DNA of 64,000 nucleotides from Tridacna crocea (GCA_943736015.1 OX031066.1:24040127-24104126); one strand, 5' to 3'. Counted from the stretch's first letter, positions 31,215 through 42,145 are shown. Numbers and translations are program-made. The notes: a model not told the origin generated them from the sequence alone.

Positions 31215-31655
31215 ATAGACCTCTGAAACTCCAATGCTCTATCAGCGTTAACGAAATTTTCATTATCGGACACCGTTACTATAAATAGGACATTGGACAT
31301 TCCCTCTATATCCTATATACTGGTGCATGTAGTAAGTCTTTACTTATATACGATATAGATGGAGTCGCCAAAGTACTGTTTATAGTATCATCGATTATAA
31401 AATTTGAATATATATTTCGTGATGATTATATAAACGATGCACCAATGTGGTATTTATAGAAACGGTGTTAATGAAAATTTTAATCTAGATTCAGTTATAT
31501 ATAGGCGAAGCAGTAATGTGCTATTTATAGAAACAGTTTAAATGAAAATTTGAATTTAGATTCCGTGATATACACCAATGTGCTATAAGAGTTTGATGAT
31601 CGACCAAGGACAATTTTAGTGTTCCACCCCAGGCCATTGGAGTTTCAAATGCCTG
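31215..31655. mobile_element. Inverted-repeat element with ends GAAACTCCAATG
   Basis: CCTCTGAAACTCCAATGC at the left pairs with GGCCATTGGAGTTTCAAATG at the right. Inside, TTCATTATCGGACACCG and ACTATAAATAGGACATTGG recur in diverged form. A fragment recurs at 53268-53335. Confidence 0.65.
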
Positions 31656-31955
31656 TGGTTACATGTTACATGTACAAAATAATATTACTTTCTTTTGGGG
31701 GGGGGGTTTATTTTGAAAAGGCAGCAAACGTTGTGGAAATGGAGTACTAGCATTTCTTTCCTCTCAAAGGTTTTCACTGTTCTCAAAAATTCTCTTCTTC
31801 AGGGTAAAAAACGAGATATCGATTGGTAAAATTAAGTTTCTGTTTGCAGCAGTGTGAATCAGAATCAGACTGTATCTAGCACTGGACCAGCAAAATCCTT
31901 GTCTTTTTTTCATTTATGAAACATAATCCATACCATTCATGCAGCAAACGACAGG

Positions 31956-32192
31956 TTAACTCTTTACCAAAGAAAAAAAAAAGATAAGATTTATCTAAAT
32001 TCAAAGTATTAACAGACGAAAATATTGAAATATAGGTCAGTATAATGACAATGTATTCAAAAGTGTGGGGAAACATCGTGGGAAAAGGAGAAAATGCTGT
32101 TTACCAGCATTTTCTCCTTTTCTCACTATGTTTTCAAAAGCCTCCCTGTTCAACGTCAGACTAAAAAACGAGACCGTACTATACTGGGTTAA
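31956..32192 (-). mobile_element. Family A MITE
   Basis: Minus-oriented, TTAA ends, a diverged long arm with an adenine run, centre GTTTACC. Confidence 0.85.
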
Positions 32193-32196
32193 GTAG

Positions 32197-32426
32197 TTAA
32201 CCCTTTCCCAAACAATCCCTGCTTTTTATGGGTCTGGATTAGTACCCTTTTGAAAACATTGTGGGAAAAGGAAAAAATGCTGGTAACCAGCATTTTCTCC
32301 TTTTCCCACAATGTTTTCTACCCTATCATAGCCAGAAATCATCTTTTCAGCAAGAGTTGAATTGTCGTCTGCAAAATACTTTCAATTTGGTCTAGTCCAA
32401 AAGTTTGTCGTTTGGGAAAGGGTTAA
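32197..32426 (+). mobile_element. Family A MITE
   Basis: Plus-oriented, intact TTAA and inverted CCCTTTCCCAAAC ends, centre GGTAACC. Separated from the previous copy by only four bases. Confidence 0.95.
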
Positions 32427-32722
32427 AAAAGCATATCGCTGGAACTGAGAATAACCCATGTCTCTAGATCGGTTGATAACATTCACTGTTGGTTTACAAG
32501 TGGAGTAATAAACATTTCACGTCTGATTAACACTTAGCGGTTTTGGCGCGTCTTTACGGCTTAAAGACGGCCTTGAACATTTAAGGGGGGGAAAAAGTGG
32601 GATTACATGTCAACCCCTCCCCACCGTATTTCGTTTATTTGAGAATATTACTGACACAACTAAACGGAAATAATCTCTTTTGTTCGATTTGTTTGCTGAT
32701 GAAATTTGATAAGGTGAATGCA

Positions 32723-32951
32723 TTAACCTTTTCCCAAACAATCCCTGGTTTTCACGGGTTGGGAATAGTAGCCTTTTGAAAACATTGTGGGAAAAGGAGA
32801 AAATGCTGGTAACCAGCATTTTCTCCTTTTCCCACAATGTTTTCTATCCTATCATAGACAGAAATCATCTTTTTAGCAAGAGTTGAATTGTCGTCTGCAA
32901 ATGCTTTCAATTTGGTATAGTCCATAAGTTTGTCGTTTGGGAAAGGGATAA
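32723..32951 (+). mobile_element. Family A MITE
   Basis: Plus-oriented; left TTAA intact, right decayed to ATAA. Very similar to the copy at 37698. Confidence 0.9.
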
Positions 32952-33780
32952 TAAACAAAAGGAATTTACGTTCTCGCGCTGGTTTCAGATCTGTCACGCG
33001 TGACAGGAAAGTGGTTTTAAGAATTCTCATTCTCGCAAGGAAACTAGGGGAACAAAAGTAACTATCGTGTCAAAAAGACAGAGGTACAGAACTAACTAGA
33101 AATAAGGGTTAAAAGGATTTACATTTATCCCGGTCATTTTTTCTGTCAGAAAAAAAAGCTCGCTTATTGTTGAATGATTCAGCTGTTCAAATTGAGTTGT
33201 TAGTTAATCATCTGCTTCTGGCATCAAATAGTACGCAGTCGTTCTCCCAAAAACAAAGGCATGCCGATTAATTTGTCTGCTGCAGACACAAACAACGGCA
33301 AAACAGATATCGTAATAGTTTAGTTCATGCGCCGACCGAATTACAACCGGATGTTTTGATAAAATCTGATTGGTTCCCGACTGCAGCTACGTTCAATATG
33401 CACACAGGGCAAGCCCACTAAACAACAAACTGACGCAATGTTTACATACTACACATGGGAGGTCAGAAGTCGGTCGATCTGTCAGACTGTAAAAAGATAT
33501 GTCAGTGGTAATCGCCAGTCATTCATTATCGCGAGAGAGTTATAGTAGGAATACTGCCTTTTTCCGTTGGTTTTTTTTTGGTGGGTGTTTTAGCCTTGAC
33601 CTGGAATTGGAATTCCCCGAGACTGAGTAATTCATCAAATGTGTATGTTGGACTGATAACAAAGAAGACGTAAAGGTTACTTACAGGAAGGAAAAGTGTT
33701 TGATGTATTAGTTACTGCTCGACTATTTTGTAATGTTTAAGGAGTGTACTTTGTCATGAGTTCTGCTTTACATCGGAAAG
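32952..33780. other. 5' flank of the TRIM-like gene
   Basis: No recognisable MITE lies in these 830 bp, in contrast to both sides. This suggests the promoter and 5' UTR of the gene at 33781. No clear TATA box or CpG island was seen. An out-of-frame ATG occurs at about 33757. Confidence 0.45.
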
Positions 33781-35526
33781 ATGGATATAAAATTTAAACA
33801 ACATTTGTTGTTAGACTGTGAGAAAAACTCCGAGTGCAGTCGCTCTCTGCCATCGAATGGATGTTTTTTGAAGTGCAGAAATGGAATTGGTAGTACAGAG
33901 AGTATCAATTCAGTCGGATTCAGATCACCAAAGCTCGGAAGGTACACGCGCATTGCCAATCAGGCTGAATGTGATGAGTGTCACAAAATTACTAAGGAGG
34001 TTTCGAACTTGAAATGTCTCCATTCTTTTTGCTCTAAGTGTCTCGACTCATCTAATATAGCTAGAAATGGATGTCCGGTTTGTAATAATTTATGTAATCC
34101 AAGTTTTGGGTGTAATCCAAAATTTGGGAGAAAATCTCCGATAGTGCAAGGCCAGGAGAAATATAGCCCGGAAAAAGCTGAGTTTACAGAACAATTTGCC
34201 TTTGATGATTTCGATGAAGATAGTGAAACTGAACAATTGGACTCGCTAAGCCTTCAAGATGCACTTGAGGATTTAAAGAACAGAGTTCTCACAGATGTAG
34301 AGTTAAGGCATAAAATTGCGTCAGAAAACATGAAAAATTTAGAAACTGAAACAGAGGCCGAAATACAGAAAATACGCGATCACGTTGACATGGTAAAAAA
34401 GACGATAGACAAACGTGCTGAAGCAATGATAAAAGCGATCCGAGAAAGTTATAAACGACATTCATCCGAGATCGCACGTCAAGAAATTTTCTTTCGGAAA
34501 AGGGTAGATGATATTACCTTGCTAATTAAGCAATGTAAGCAAGTGCTCAACTATACGTCATATCTCGAAGATGGACAAGATGGAGGGCAAATCCAAGCCA
34601 TAGAGGCCAACGTAAAAAACATGATCAAAAGATCCGAGCACATGGTTAACGAGAACGTTCACATTCGGTTAAACGTGAAACCTGTAACCGAATCTAACTG
34701 GGACACAATTCTAGGTAAGGTTGGCGTCCGGGTATTTCTTGATAGACCTTTGGAATTGGAACTGCAAAGCGTAGTTGAATTTCCTGCTGGGGTCCACAGT
34801 ATTTGTCCGGTCGACAACGAGAAAGCGTGGGTTGGCTATCAGACTTTTATTCAGCTCTGCTACAAGAATGGACGGCGACAGTCGCCTATAAATGTTGGCC
34901 AGGACGTTTTTGATCTAACTCTTAGTCCATCAGGTACGTTACTAATTGCCTGTCAGTCATGTATCAAATACCTTGGCCAGGACAATACAATACAAATACT
35001 ATTTCAATGTAATGGTACTCCAGAAGGTATTGCTTGCAAGAGAGACGGTCAGATTATTGCCTGTGTGGATAAAGATGTAGTTCTATACGACAATAAGGGT
35101 GAAACTGTTTCTACATTAAGTAACAACGGCGCATGTGACATAAAGAAACCGTTTAAAGTGGCTGTGAATACAAACGGGGATATCTGTGTGTCAGATTATC
35201 AATCAGCGGCTGGAGAAGTGTTTATTTTTGACAGTGAAGGTCGATTGAAGTCCAGAATTAGAACGGACGGTATGGCGCCACGTGGTATCGCCTGCAACAA
35301 GCAAGGACTCATCTTTGTTGGAGACTTCCGGGCGGACAGAGTGAATGTTTACGCCACGCACGGACATTTTCTACAGAGTGTTATACCGGCAATGAGTAAT
35401 GGACTGTCAGGTCCTTTGAGCGTTTCGCTAGATGATGTTGGGGATTTGTGGGTGGGGGACTGGAAACGCAAAGTTCGAATTTATAGCCAAAGAGTGGCTA
35501 AAAGAACGGACTCGGACGTCAGATGA
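33781..35526 (+). CDS. TRIM-like RING / coiled-coil / NHL-type propeller protein
   Basis: Intronless 581-codon gene with ATG in context AAAGATGG. A C3HC4 RING is visible: Cys64, Cys67, Cys79, His81, Cys84, Cys87, Cys98, Cys101, the zinc ligands of an E3 ubiquitin ligase. An acidic linker follows (about 134-155), then a charged helical region of about 155-255 likely to be a coiled coil, then from about 325 a beta-propeller-like C-terminal half with recurring GD-(I/L)-hydrophobic-V blade motifs (for example ADRVNVYATHGHFLQSV). This order fits the TRIM2/3/56-like group, which is greatly expanded in bivalves. No B-box Cys/His pattern is evident between RING and coiled coil, so it is a B-box-less TRIM relative. 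Ubiquitin ligase activity is inferred. The stop is followed after 47 bp by a family A MITE. Confidence 0.9.
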   Translation: MDIKFKQHLLLDCEKNSECSRSLPSNGCFLKCRNGIGSTESINSVGFRSPKLGRYTRIANQAECDECHKITKEVSNLKCLHSFCSKCLDSSNIARNGCPVCNNLCNPSFGCNPKFGRKSPIVQGQEKYSPEKAEFTEQFAFDDFDEDSETEQLDSLSLQDALEDLKNRVLTDVELRHKIASENMKNLETETEAEIQKIRDHVDMVKKTIDKRAEAMIKAIRESYKRHSSEIARQEIFFRKRVDDITLLIKQCKQVLNYTSYLEDGQDGGQIQAIEANVKNMIKRSEHMVNENVHIRLNVKPVTESNWDTILGKVGVRVFLDRPLELELQSVVEFPAGVHSICPVDNEKAWVGYQTFIQLCYKNGRRQSPINVGQDVFDLTLSPSGTLLIACQSCIKYLGQDNTIQILFQCNGTPEGIACKRDGQIIACVDKDVVLYDNKGETVSTLSNNGACDIKKPFKVAVNTNGDICVSDYQSAAGEVFIFDSEGRLKSRIRTDGMAPRGIACNKQGLIFVGDFRADRVNVYATHGHFLQSVIPAMSNGLSGPLSVSLDDVGDLWVGDWKRKVRIYSQRVAKRTDSDVR

Positions 35527-35573
35527 GTTAGAGTAATAGTATCGCAGAGTTAGTATGGCTATAAAGATAACCT

Positions 35574-35802
35574 TTAATTCTTCAGCAGACGACAAAATTT
35601 TAGACGAGTCTAAATTGAAAGCACTTGCAGACGACAAAATAAAAGTAACTTAAAAATTGAAATTTGTTTCTAGCAGGGTAGTAAACATTGTTGGAAAAGG
35701 AGAAAATGCTGGTTACCAGCATTTTCTCTTTTTCACACAATGTTTTCAAAAGGCTTCTATCTTAGGGTCGTAAAAACCAGGGATTGTTTGGCAAAGGGTT
35801 AA
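35574..35802 (-). mobile_element. Family A MITE in the likely 3' UTR of the TRIM-like gene
   Basis: Minus-oriented, TTAA ends, centre GGTTACC. The next AATAAA lies at about 36032, beyond this copy and the next, so the transcript probably includes both palindromes. Confidence 0.9.
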
Positions 35803-35806
35803 ATCT

Positions 35807-36023
35807 TTAAATAGCAAACGACAAAATTTTGGGCTCTACATAATAGAAAGCATTTGCGGAGGAAAAGTTCAAAGTGGTTGAAACGAGGAATCTCTCTTTG
35901 ATAGGGTAGTAAACATTGTGAAAAAAGGAGGAAATGCTGGTTACCAGTATTTTCTCTTTTTTCCACTGTGTTTTCAAAAGCTTTCTTCTTTGAGGTTGAT
36001 TAACACAGTGTGACAAAGGGATA
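35807..36023 (-). mobile_element. Family A MITE, diverged
   Basis: Minus-oriented, same direction as the previous copy. Palindrome ATTGTGAAAAAAGGAGGAAA is imperfect; the right end is GGGATAAG. Confidence 0.8.
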
Positions 36024-36029
36024 AGCTGA

Positions 36030-36040
36030 AAAATAAATAA
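36030..36040 (+). terminator. Candidate poly(A) signal of the TRIM-like gene
   Basis: AATAAATAAA gives two overlapping AATAAA hexamers about 505 bp after the stop codon. No better signal lies between. Confidence 0.4.
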
Positions 36041-36065
36041 AACTAAAGTTTACACCCGGTCGTAT

Positions 36066-36271
36066 AAACCCAGATATTGCGACTCAAAGACCTCTTGCGG
36101 ACAGCGTAGATCAAGATCAGACTGCACAGAACGTGCAGTCTGATCTTGGATCTACGATGTCCGATCTGGAGATTTTATTCCCTACAACATACCTTTGAAA
36201 TAACAATTTTTTTGGTTTTTACTATCGAATTGAAAATTTCATTTTAGTTATTTTAGCAGGATAAGAGTTAA
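36066..36271 (+). mobile_element. Family B repeat
   Basis: Core GTAGATCAAGATCAGACTGC / GCAGTCTGATCTTGGATCTA is followed by the same 3' block as at 8779, ending AGCAGGATAAGAGTTAA. Confidence 0.8.
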
Positions 36272-36289
36272 AGTTGATTTCACCGGAAA

Positions 36290-36405
36290 AGAATATCATA
36301 TCGGATAGTGTAAATCCAAGATTAGACTGCACGTTCTATGCAGGCTGATCTTGATCTACAGTGTCTGCAAAAGCATCCGATTTGCTTAAGTAGCCCAGGG
36401 GTTAT
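36290..36405 (+). mobile_element. Family B repeat, shorter form
   Basis: CGGATAGTGTAAATCCAAGA, GACTGCACGTTCTATGCAG and GATCTTGATCTACAGTGTC are present. It belongs to the subgroup at 41770 and 44080. Confidence 0.7.
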
Positions 36406-36507
36406 ATCTCTTTGTTGCTACGAAAGTGTTACAAATATTCAAAATTTCCAGCAATCAAAATTGAACTGACTACACAAGTATGATTGTATTGTTTCGACCA
36501 ATCAAAA

Positions 36508-36723
36508 TATACTACTCAACATTTGCTAAGGATCAATTCGATACTTCAGTACAGGAATATTTTACATAAATAAAGTTTTACTTAAGAAATATTCATTTCC
36601 TTACATAGTTTATATCATCAGTGTGGCAATGTTACGTACTGAAAAACCATACCAAATGCATGTCACGCATACCTATCGGCTCAATATAAGATGGTGATCC
36701 CTAGCAAATGTTGAGTAGTATAG
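36508..36723. mobile_element. 216-bp element with 26-bp inverted ends
   Basis: TATACTACTCAACATTTGCT and AAGGATCA pair with TGATCCCTAGCAAATG and TTGAGTAGTATA. Seen once in the window, so the family is not established; TA may be the target. Confidence 0.65.
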
Positions 36724-36781
36724 TAGACTGACATTAGAATGCCAAAGAATAGTCCGTTTGTTGAATTTTTTTTTTCTGTCT

Positions 36782-37014
36782 TTAAACCTTTACCACACAA
36801 TGACGACGTTTGACGTTCCTGGAAAAGAAGCTTTTTGAAAATATTGTGGGAAAAGAAAAAAAAATGCTGGTAACCAGCGTTTTCCCCCTTTCCCCACAAT
36901 GTTTTCTACTCTATCAATGAAAAATTACACCCATTTGAGCTACATTGAAATTGTCGTCTGCAAATGCTTTCAGTTTGGACAAGGTTAAAATTTTGTCGTC
37001 TGGTAAAGGGTTAA
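36782..37014 (+). mobile_element. Family A MITE
   Basis: Plus-oriented, TTAA ends. The stem shows several mismatches (CCAGCGTTTTCCCCC), centre GGTAACC. Confidence 0.9.
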
Positions 37015-37183
37015 ATAATATATTAGTCATGCCTCGGCAGTCAGTGCAACTTACGATGCATTACTTTTTTTTTTCTCAAACAGCATCACGCCCGTCATGC
37101 ATTTCAATCCACTTAACGTCACTATAGCAACCAGAATTAAACAATGAGAATACAAAAACGCATTTAGATTCAAGTCATACCGT

Positions 37184-37412
37184 TTAACTCTTTACCAAAC
37201 GACAAAATTTTTGACTAGACCAAATTGAAAGCATTTGCAGACGACAATTCAACTCTTGCTGAAAAGATGATTTCTGTCTATGATAGGGTGGAAAACATTG
37301 TGGGAAATGGAGAAAATGCTGGTTACCAGCATTTTCTCCTTTTCCCACAATGTTTTCAAAAGGTTACTATTCCAGACCCGTAAAAACCAGGCATTGTTAG
37401 GGAAAGGGTTAA
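37184..37412 (-). mobile_element. Family A MITE
   Basis: Minus-oriented, TTAA ends; right TTAA (37409-37412) shared with the next copy. Confidence 0.9.
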
Positions 37413-37636
37413 ACCTTTATCACACAATTAAGACTTTTGACGACCCTGTGGTAGAAGCCTTTTTAAAACATTGTACGAAAAGGAGAAAATGCTGGTAACC
37501 AGCATTTTCTCCTTTTCCTACAATGTTTTCTAGCCTTCCCAAATCAAGTTTTGATTTTTCAGTCACATTTATTTTGTCGTCTGGAAATGCTTTCAATTTG
37601 AACAACTCAATGAATTTGTCGTTTGGTAAAGAGTTG
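37409..37636 (+). mobile_element. Family A MITE
   Basis: Plus-oriented. The stem change TTGTACGAAAAGG on the left is not fully matched on the right (CCTACAATG), showing decay after insertion. Confidence 0.9.
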
Positions 37637-37697
37637 AAAGTATCGAATTATTTTGAATATGATGATCTGTTATTGCACGCAAGGTCCAAATGTTAGT

Positions 37698-37926
37698 TTA
37701 AACCTTTCCCAAACAGTCCCTGGTTTTTACGGGTCTGGAATAGTAGCCTTTTGAAAATATTGTGGGAAAAGGAGAAAATGCTGGTAACCAGCATTTTCTC
37801 CTTTTCCCACGATGTTTTTTACCCTATCATAGACAGAAATCATCTTTCCAGCAAGAGTTGAATTGTCTTCTGCAAATGTTTTCAATTTGGTCTAGTCCAA
37901 AAGTTTGTTGTTTGGGAAAGGGTTAA
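37698..37926 (+). mobile_element. Family A MITE
   Basis: Plus-oriented, TTAA ends, centre GGTAACC, long arm of the GCAAGAGTTGAATTGTC subfamily. Confidence 0.95.
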
Positions 37927-38124
37927 ACATAGTTTATTCATATAATTTACATAGACTAGTTTAACATAAATTTAAACAAGAAAAGGATCAGAACGTAAGC
38001 TTATAGCTTATATAATTCCTCTTCAATTGGCGGTTTCGTCATTAAATGAAGTCTACTTGTAATTGTAATTGTTAGTCACTGGCAAAAAAAAAAAGAATTC
38101 AAAACCAGGTAAATATGTTTAAAC

Positions 38125-38354
38125 TTAAACCATTACCACACAATCCCTACTTTTGACGCCCCTGAGAGAGAAGCCTTTAGAAAACATTGTGGGAAAAGGA
38201 GAAAATGCTGGTAACCAGCATTTTCTCCTTTTTCCCACAATGTTTTCTACTCATCACAAAACAAATTTCAAATTTTCAGTCACTTTTATTTTGTTGTCTG
38301 CAAATGCTTTCAATTTGGACAAGCCTAAGATAGTGTCGTTTGGTAATGGGTTAA
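38125..38354 (+). mobile_element. Family A MITE
   Basis: Plus-oriented, TTAA ends, short arm GACGCCCCTGAGAGAGAAG, centre GGTAACC. Confidence 0.95.
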
Positions 38355-38644
38355 ACCAGGTAAAAAAAAAGTAGCATGTCAACTTTTGACTTTCAACTAC
38401 ATTAATTTGAATGTTCATTAATTTTAAATGTTCTCTCTCTTTTTTGCCAGCTTGTCATTTTCACAATTATTTCCTATACTCCATTGTTTACTCTTGGTCG
38501 CCGTTGTGCCTTTAAATACAGTTAAGTGGAAACAGTGTTCAGTACCGGGTGAAAGAGGAATGTAATAATGTATTATCAAACATAGGAGAAAATATTGACC
38601 GGGTCGACCCAAGGACCAAGCTGATTTCTCTCGGTCCCAAAACT

Positions 38645-38776
38645 TTAACCCATTACCATACAGTCCCTACTTTTGACGACTCTGAGAACAAATCCTTCAG
38701 AAAACATTGTGGGAAAAGGAGAAAATGCTGGTTACCAGCATTTTCTCCTTTTTCCACAATGTTTTCTACCCATCTG
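38645..38776 (+). mobile_element. Family A MITE truncated at a family C end
   Basis: Left TTAA, short arm and the whole palindrome are present (centre GGTTACC). The long arm is replaced by a family C terminus (CTTAGCCCCCTTTTCACAG, to about 38825). Confidence 0.85.
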
Positions 38777-38870
38777 TGTTTTTTTTCAGATGCACTTAGC
38801 CCCCTTTTCACAGAGCTTTGCACAACTATTTTTTTTTATTCCCGAGCGCTGTTTGTAGCCTACATTTAAG

Positions 38871-39068
38871 ACGTAGCTCCAGATAAGAGGGTGTGATGGT
38901 ATTCTAAATCCATTATTTCTCTTCAAAAGCCTATGTTGTGGGTACTCATTAGAAACGTCTCATCGAGACGATGCTAATGAGTACCCACAACATAGGTTTT
39001 CAGTGAGAATAATTAGTATTTATAATATTGAAATTAAAATCATTTTTTTCTGTGTGGAGCTCTGATAA
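38871..39068. mobile_element. Family E MITE
   Basis: TAGCTCCAGATAAGAGGG and TGTGGAGCTCTGATAA are the inverted ends. The central palindrome GTGGGTACTCATTAGAAACG / GCTAATGAGTACCCACAACA is well kept. Confidence 0.85.
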
Positions 39069-39697
39069 GTTAATGTCCAATTACATGTTTCAAATCAAAT
39101 AAGGTCTTATCTGACTTTTGTGTGGGTTATTCTTTTCCGTGTTAAGGTAGTATCCCGTAATACTTCTGATACAGCGTGGAAGAATATTTCTTGATAGTTG
39201 ATATATGTATGGATTTCTATAGATTTAATACTTCTGCACATTTTAGCGGACCATAAATTCCTTTGAGGTCTATATTGAAAATATTTGTTGATACCTTTGT
39301 TAGTTTCCAGAAAAGGGAGGTAATTATTATCTCCCTTTGTAAAGAAAATATAGTGGTTTTAGATTTATTAATTATTATTATAAGCAGGAAAAAAAAAATA
39401 GAGGAAAAAGTGGCTTCGTTAAAGTAGTACAATAATACTCATTTTCAACCATAGCAAATTTTGTACTGGATACTATTAGGGTGGAGAAAGCTGTTTTCTA
39501 CTACGGGTCCACTACCTTAATGGATTTTCTCTACACGTTTCAGAAAAAACTTTGATTTCACTTGATTTTAGCCATATAGGCCTTTTTTCAGTTATGACTG
39601 CTGTTCTTACATTGAATGCTGCTGACTTGTTCTTGCAATAAAACTATTTTCTTTTTCAACTTGCAATAAAAGAATGTTTTCTTTTTCCAACCTCCTA
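39069..39697. other. Unassigned sequence
   Basis: GGGAGGTAATTATTATCTCC near 39315 is a short palindrome. No genes or named repeats were seen. Confidence 0.5.
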
Positions 39698-39932
39698 TGA
39701 CCCTTTCCCAAATAATCCCTGGTTTTCACGACCCTGAGAAAGAAGCCATTAGAAAACATTGTGGGAAAAGAAGAAAATGCCGGTAACCAGCATTTTCTCC
39801 TTTTCCCACAATGTTTTCTACTCTTTACAGAACAAATTGAATATCAAATTTTTAGTCACCTTTATTTTGTCGTCGTCTGCAAATGCTTCGATTTGGACAA
39901 ATTTATAATTTCGTCGTTCGGTAAAAGGTCAA
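39698..39932 (+). mobile_element. Family A MITE
   Basis: Plus-oriented; ends decayed (ATGACCC, GGTCAATT). The box carries an extra GTC (TCGTCGTCTGCAAATGCTTC). Confidence 0.85.
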
Positions 39933-39983
39933 TTGTTAACTGTCTTGCCTCTTTGACACAGACAGAAGGACGGAATAGATAAC

Positions 39984-40195
39984 AGTAGAGCTCCAGGCAA
40001 AGGGGGCAGCTAAGGCGTTCTAAACCCATTATATCTCTTTCAAACCCTATGTTGTGGGTACTCATTAGAGTCGTCTCGTTGAAACAATTCTAATGAGTAC
40101 CCATAACAAAGGGTTTTGGTGCGGAATAATCGATATTTTATCAATTTTAAAATCAAAATAACTCACTCTCTTATATCGTCACTTCAAATCCTTCT
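39984..40195. mobile_element. Family E MITE, diverged
   Basis: AGAGCTCCAGGCAAAGGGGG at the left; the palindrome is GTGGGTACTCATTAGAGTCG / AATTCTAATGAGTACCC. The right end has decayed to CTCACTCTCTTATATCG. Confidence 0.75.
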
Positions 40196-40332
40196 CCATG
40201 CAAATATGATTTTAGTGTCTCTGGTGTGCTAACTTTGTGAAACTTCTGTGGAAAAGGAGCAATTTATCATAGATATACTGATCATCATTCCCTTCTTTTT
40301 CTTCCTATGTAAGCCAAGCTCTTGTAAAAGGT

Positions 40333-40667
40333 TTAACTCTTTAGCAAACGACAAAATTTTAGACTGGTCCAAATTGAACGTATTTGACGACTTTTAACGA
40401 CTGCGACGAAGATACCGTTTGAAAACATTTGGGGAAAAGGAGAAAATGCTGGTAACCAGCATTTTCTATATTTCCCACAAAGTTTTCTACCCTGGTATCA
40501 AAGAAAAATTGTGTCATTTTAGCCACCATGCAATTGTCGTCTGCAAACGTTTTCTATTTGGTTAAGACTTTATTAATGGCTACCAGCATTTTCTCCTGTT
40601 CCCCCAATGTTTTCAAAAGATTTTTTCTCTAGAGTCGCGAAAAGTCGTCATTGTGTGGTAAAGGTCG
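40333..40667 (+). mobile_element. Mosaic of two or more family A copies
   Basis: It starts as a minus-type long arm, switches near 40385 to a plus-type short arm and palindrome (centre GGTAACC), continues into a long arm, then adds a minus-type palindrome half and short arm from about 40577. Recombination between copies is the simplest reading. Confidence 0.75.
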
Positions 40668-40860
40668 TGGTGTCCGTGGTCTTTAGGTAGAGCGTCGGCC
40701 ACATAACCATAAGGTCCTGAGTTCGATACCCGGGAGCGGGTGTCAACCTTGGGATTGTTCATTAGCTCACATAATTATTCGGTGCGAGTACTGGTGTAGT
40801 TTCCAGGAAGCAGAATCGAGTTGTTAGAACTTGTTTCTCAATCGATAGAAAAATGAATAT
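40668..40860 (+). mobile_element. SINE-2 copy
   Basis: tRNA-like head with TTTAGGTAGAGCGTCGGCC and B-box-like GAGTTCGATACCCGG. The body has GTACTGGTGTAGTTTCCAGG and ends GTTTCTCAATCGATAGAAAA. A relative lies at 49283. Confidence 0.8.
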
Positions 40861-40862
40861 GT

Positions 40863-41094
40863 TTAACCCATTACCACACAATCCCTATACTTTTGACGCC
40901 CCTGACAAAGAAGCCTTTAGAAAACATTGTGGGAAAAGGAGAAAATGCTGGTTACCAGCATTTTCTCCTTTTCCCACAATGTTTTCTACCCTTTACACAA
41001 CAAATTTCAAATTTTCAGTCACTTTTATTTTTGTCGTCTGCAAATGCTTTCAATTTGGACAAGCCTAAAATATTGTCGTTTGGTAATGAGTTAA
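40863..41094 (+). mobile_element. Family A MITE
   Basis: Plus-oriented, TTAA ends, perfect stem, centre GGTTACC. It starts within a few bases of the SINE-2 tail. Confidence 0.95.
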
Positions 41095-41278
41095 ACTGAA
41101 CTTAATGCATCTTTCTGATACACGATACCAAGCAAGTCATTATATAATCACGTGATTCATACGAGTAGAAATCCATTTTATATAACAGCAAGTTGAGTCA
41201 TGTGGTGCAATGGTCCTTGAACATTGTAGAAAATTATAGAAACGGCTAGTAGGTTTGCCTGACATGAAACAGTATTTT

Positions 41279-41508
41279 TTAACCCTTTATCACACGACAA
41301 GATTTTAGACCTGTCCGAATTGAAAGCTCTTGCTGATGACAGTTCCAAATGTGGCTCATATAAAATGAATTTTCTTTGAAAGGGTAGAAAATATTGTAGG
41401 AAAAGGAGAAAATGCTGGTCATCAGCATTTTCTCCTTTTCCCACAATGTTTTCAAAAGCCTTCTCTTTCAGGGGTGTTAAAATTCGTCATTGTGTAGTAT
41501 AGGGTCAA
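41279..41508 (-). mobile_element. Family A MITE, CATC-centre variant
   Basis: Minus-oriented. The centre is GCTGGTCATCAGC, as in 59030. The right end TTAA has become TCAA. A family C end fragment (CGTTAAGCCCCTTTTTCACA) follows at 41516. Confidence 0.85.
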
Positions 41509-41769
41509 CAGACACGTTAAGCCCCTTTTTCACAGACCATAGCTAAAATTATTCTGAAAGGCTGTTTTCCTGTTTTTCACTTCAAACAGTTCCTCATTAC
41601 ATGACGTAAGTTGTTTTGATGAGTCTAAAATAAGATAGCGTGGCAATCGATCAACCGCTAACCCGCTGTACAAGTTACATAAAACTTCTAAATCGGCGGT
41701 AGAAATTCTTATAATACTATTTTAATTCATTTGAGAAAAGGAAAAACATGAAAAAATATGCTCTATATG

Positions 41770-41895
41770 GATAAGATATCACTGTATAGGACAGTGTAAA
41801 TCAAAGATCAAACTGCACGTTCTGTGCAGTCTGGTCTTGATCTACACTGTTCGCAAAAGGTCAGTTTGTCGCGCTTGGTAGCTTAAGGGTTTGGT
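41770..41895 (+). mobile_element. Family B repeat, shorter form
   Basis: GGACAGTGTAAATCAAAGAT, CACGTTCTGTGCAGTCTGG and CTTGATCTACACTGTTCGC, ending in TAGCTTAAGGG. Confidence 0.7.
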
Positions 41896-41984
41896 GCAAA
41901 TTGACGTCATTTAATGTTTCCTTGAGATAGGATATCGAGACGTTTTCGTCTATGTAACAGTATATGAATTTTGCCCTTTTCCAG

Positions 41985-42145
41985 TAGAAACAAATTTAAA
42001 CTTGTCCAAACTGAATGCATTCGCAGACGACAAATTAGATATGACTAAAATTTTGTGATTTTTGTCTGTGATATTGTTACATTGTGTGTGTGTGTGTGGG
42101 GGGGGGGGGGAGGAGGACAAAATGCTGGGGCAGTTTGTCATATAA
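41985..42145 (-). mobile_element. Decayed family A with GT/G runs
   Basis: The long arm TTCGCAGACGACAAATTAGA is clear. The palindrome is replaced by a GT repeat and guanine run (about 42080-42112), then GGACAAAATGCTGG. Confidence 0.6.

Noticed and set aside
40853-41099. Many ORFs reading GKGENAGYQHFLLFPQCF or KEKMLVTSIFSFSHNVF
   Set aside because: These are the family A palindrome translated in different frames; the recurrence comes from the repeat, not from a protein family.
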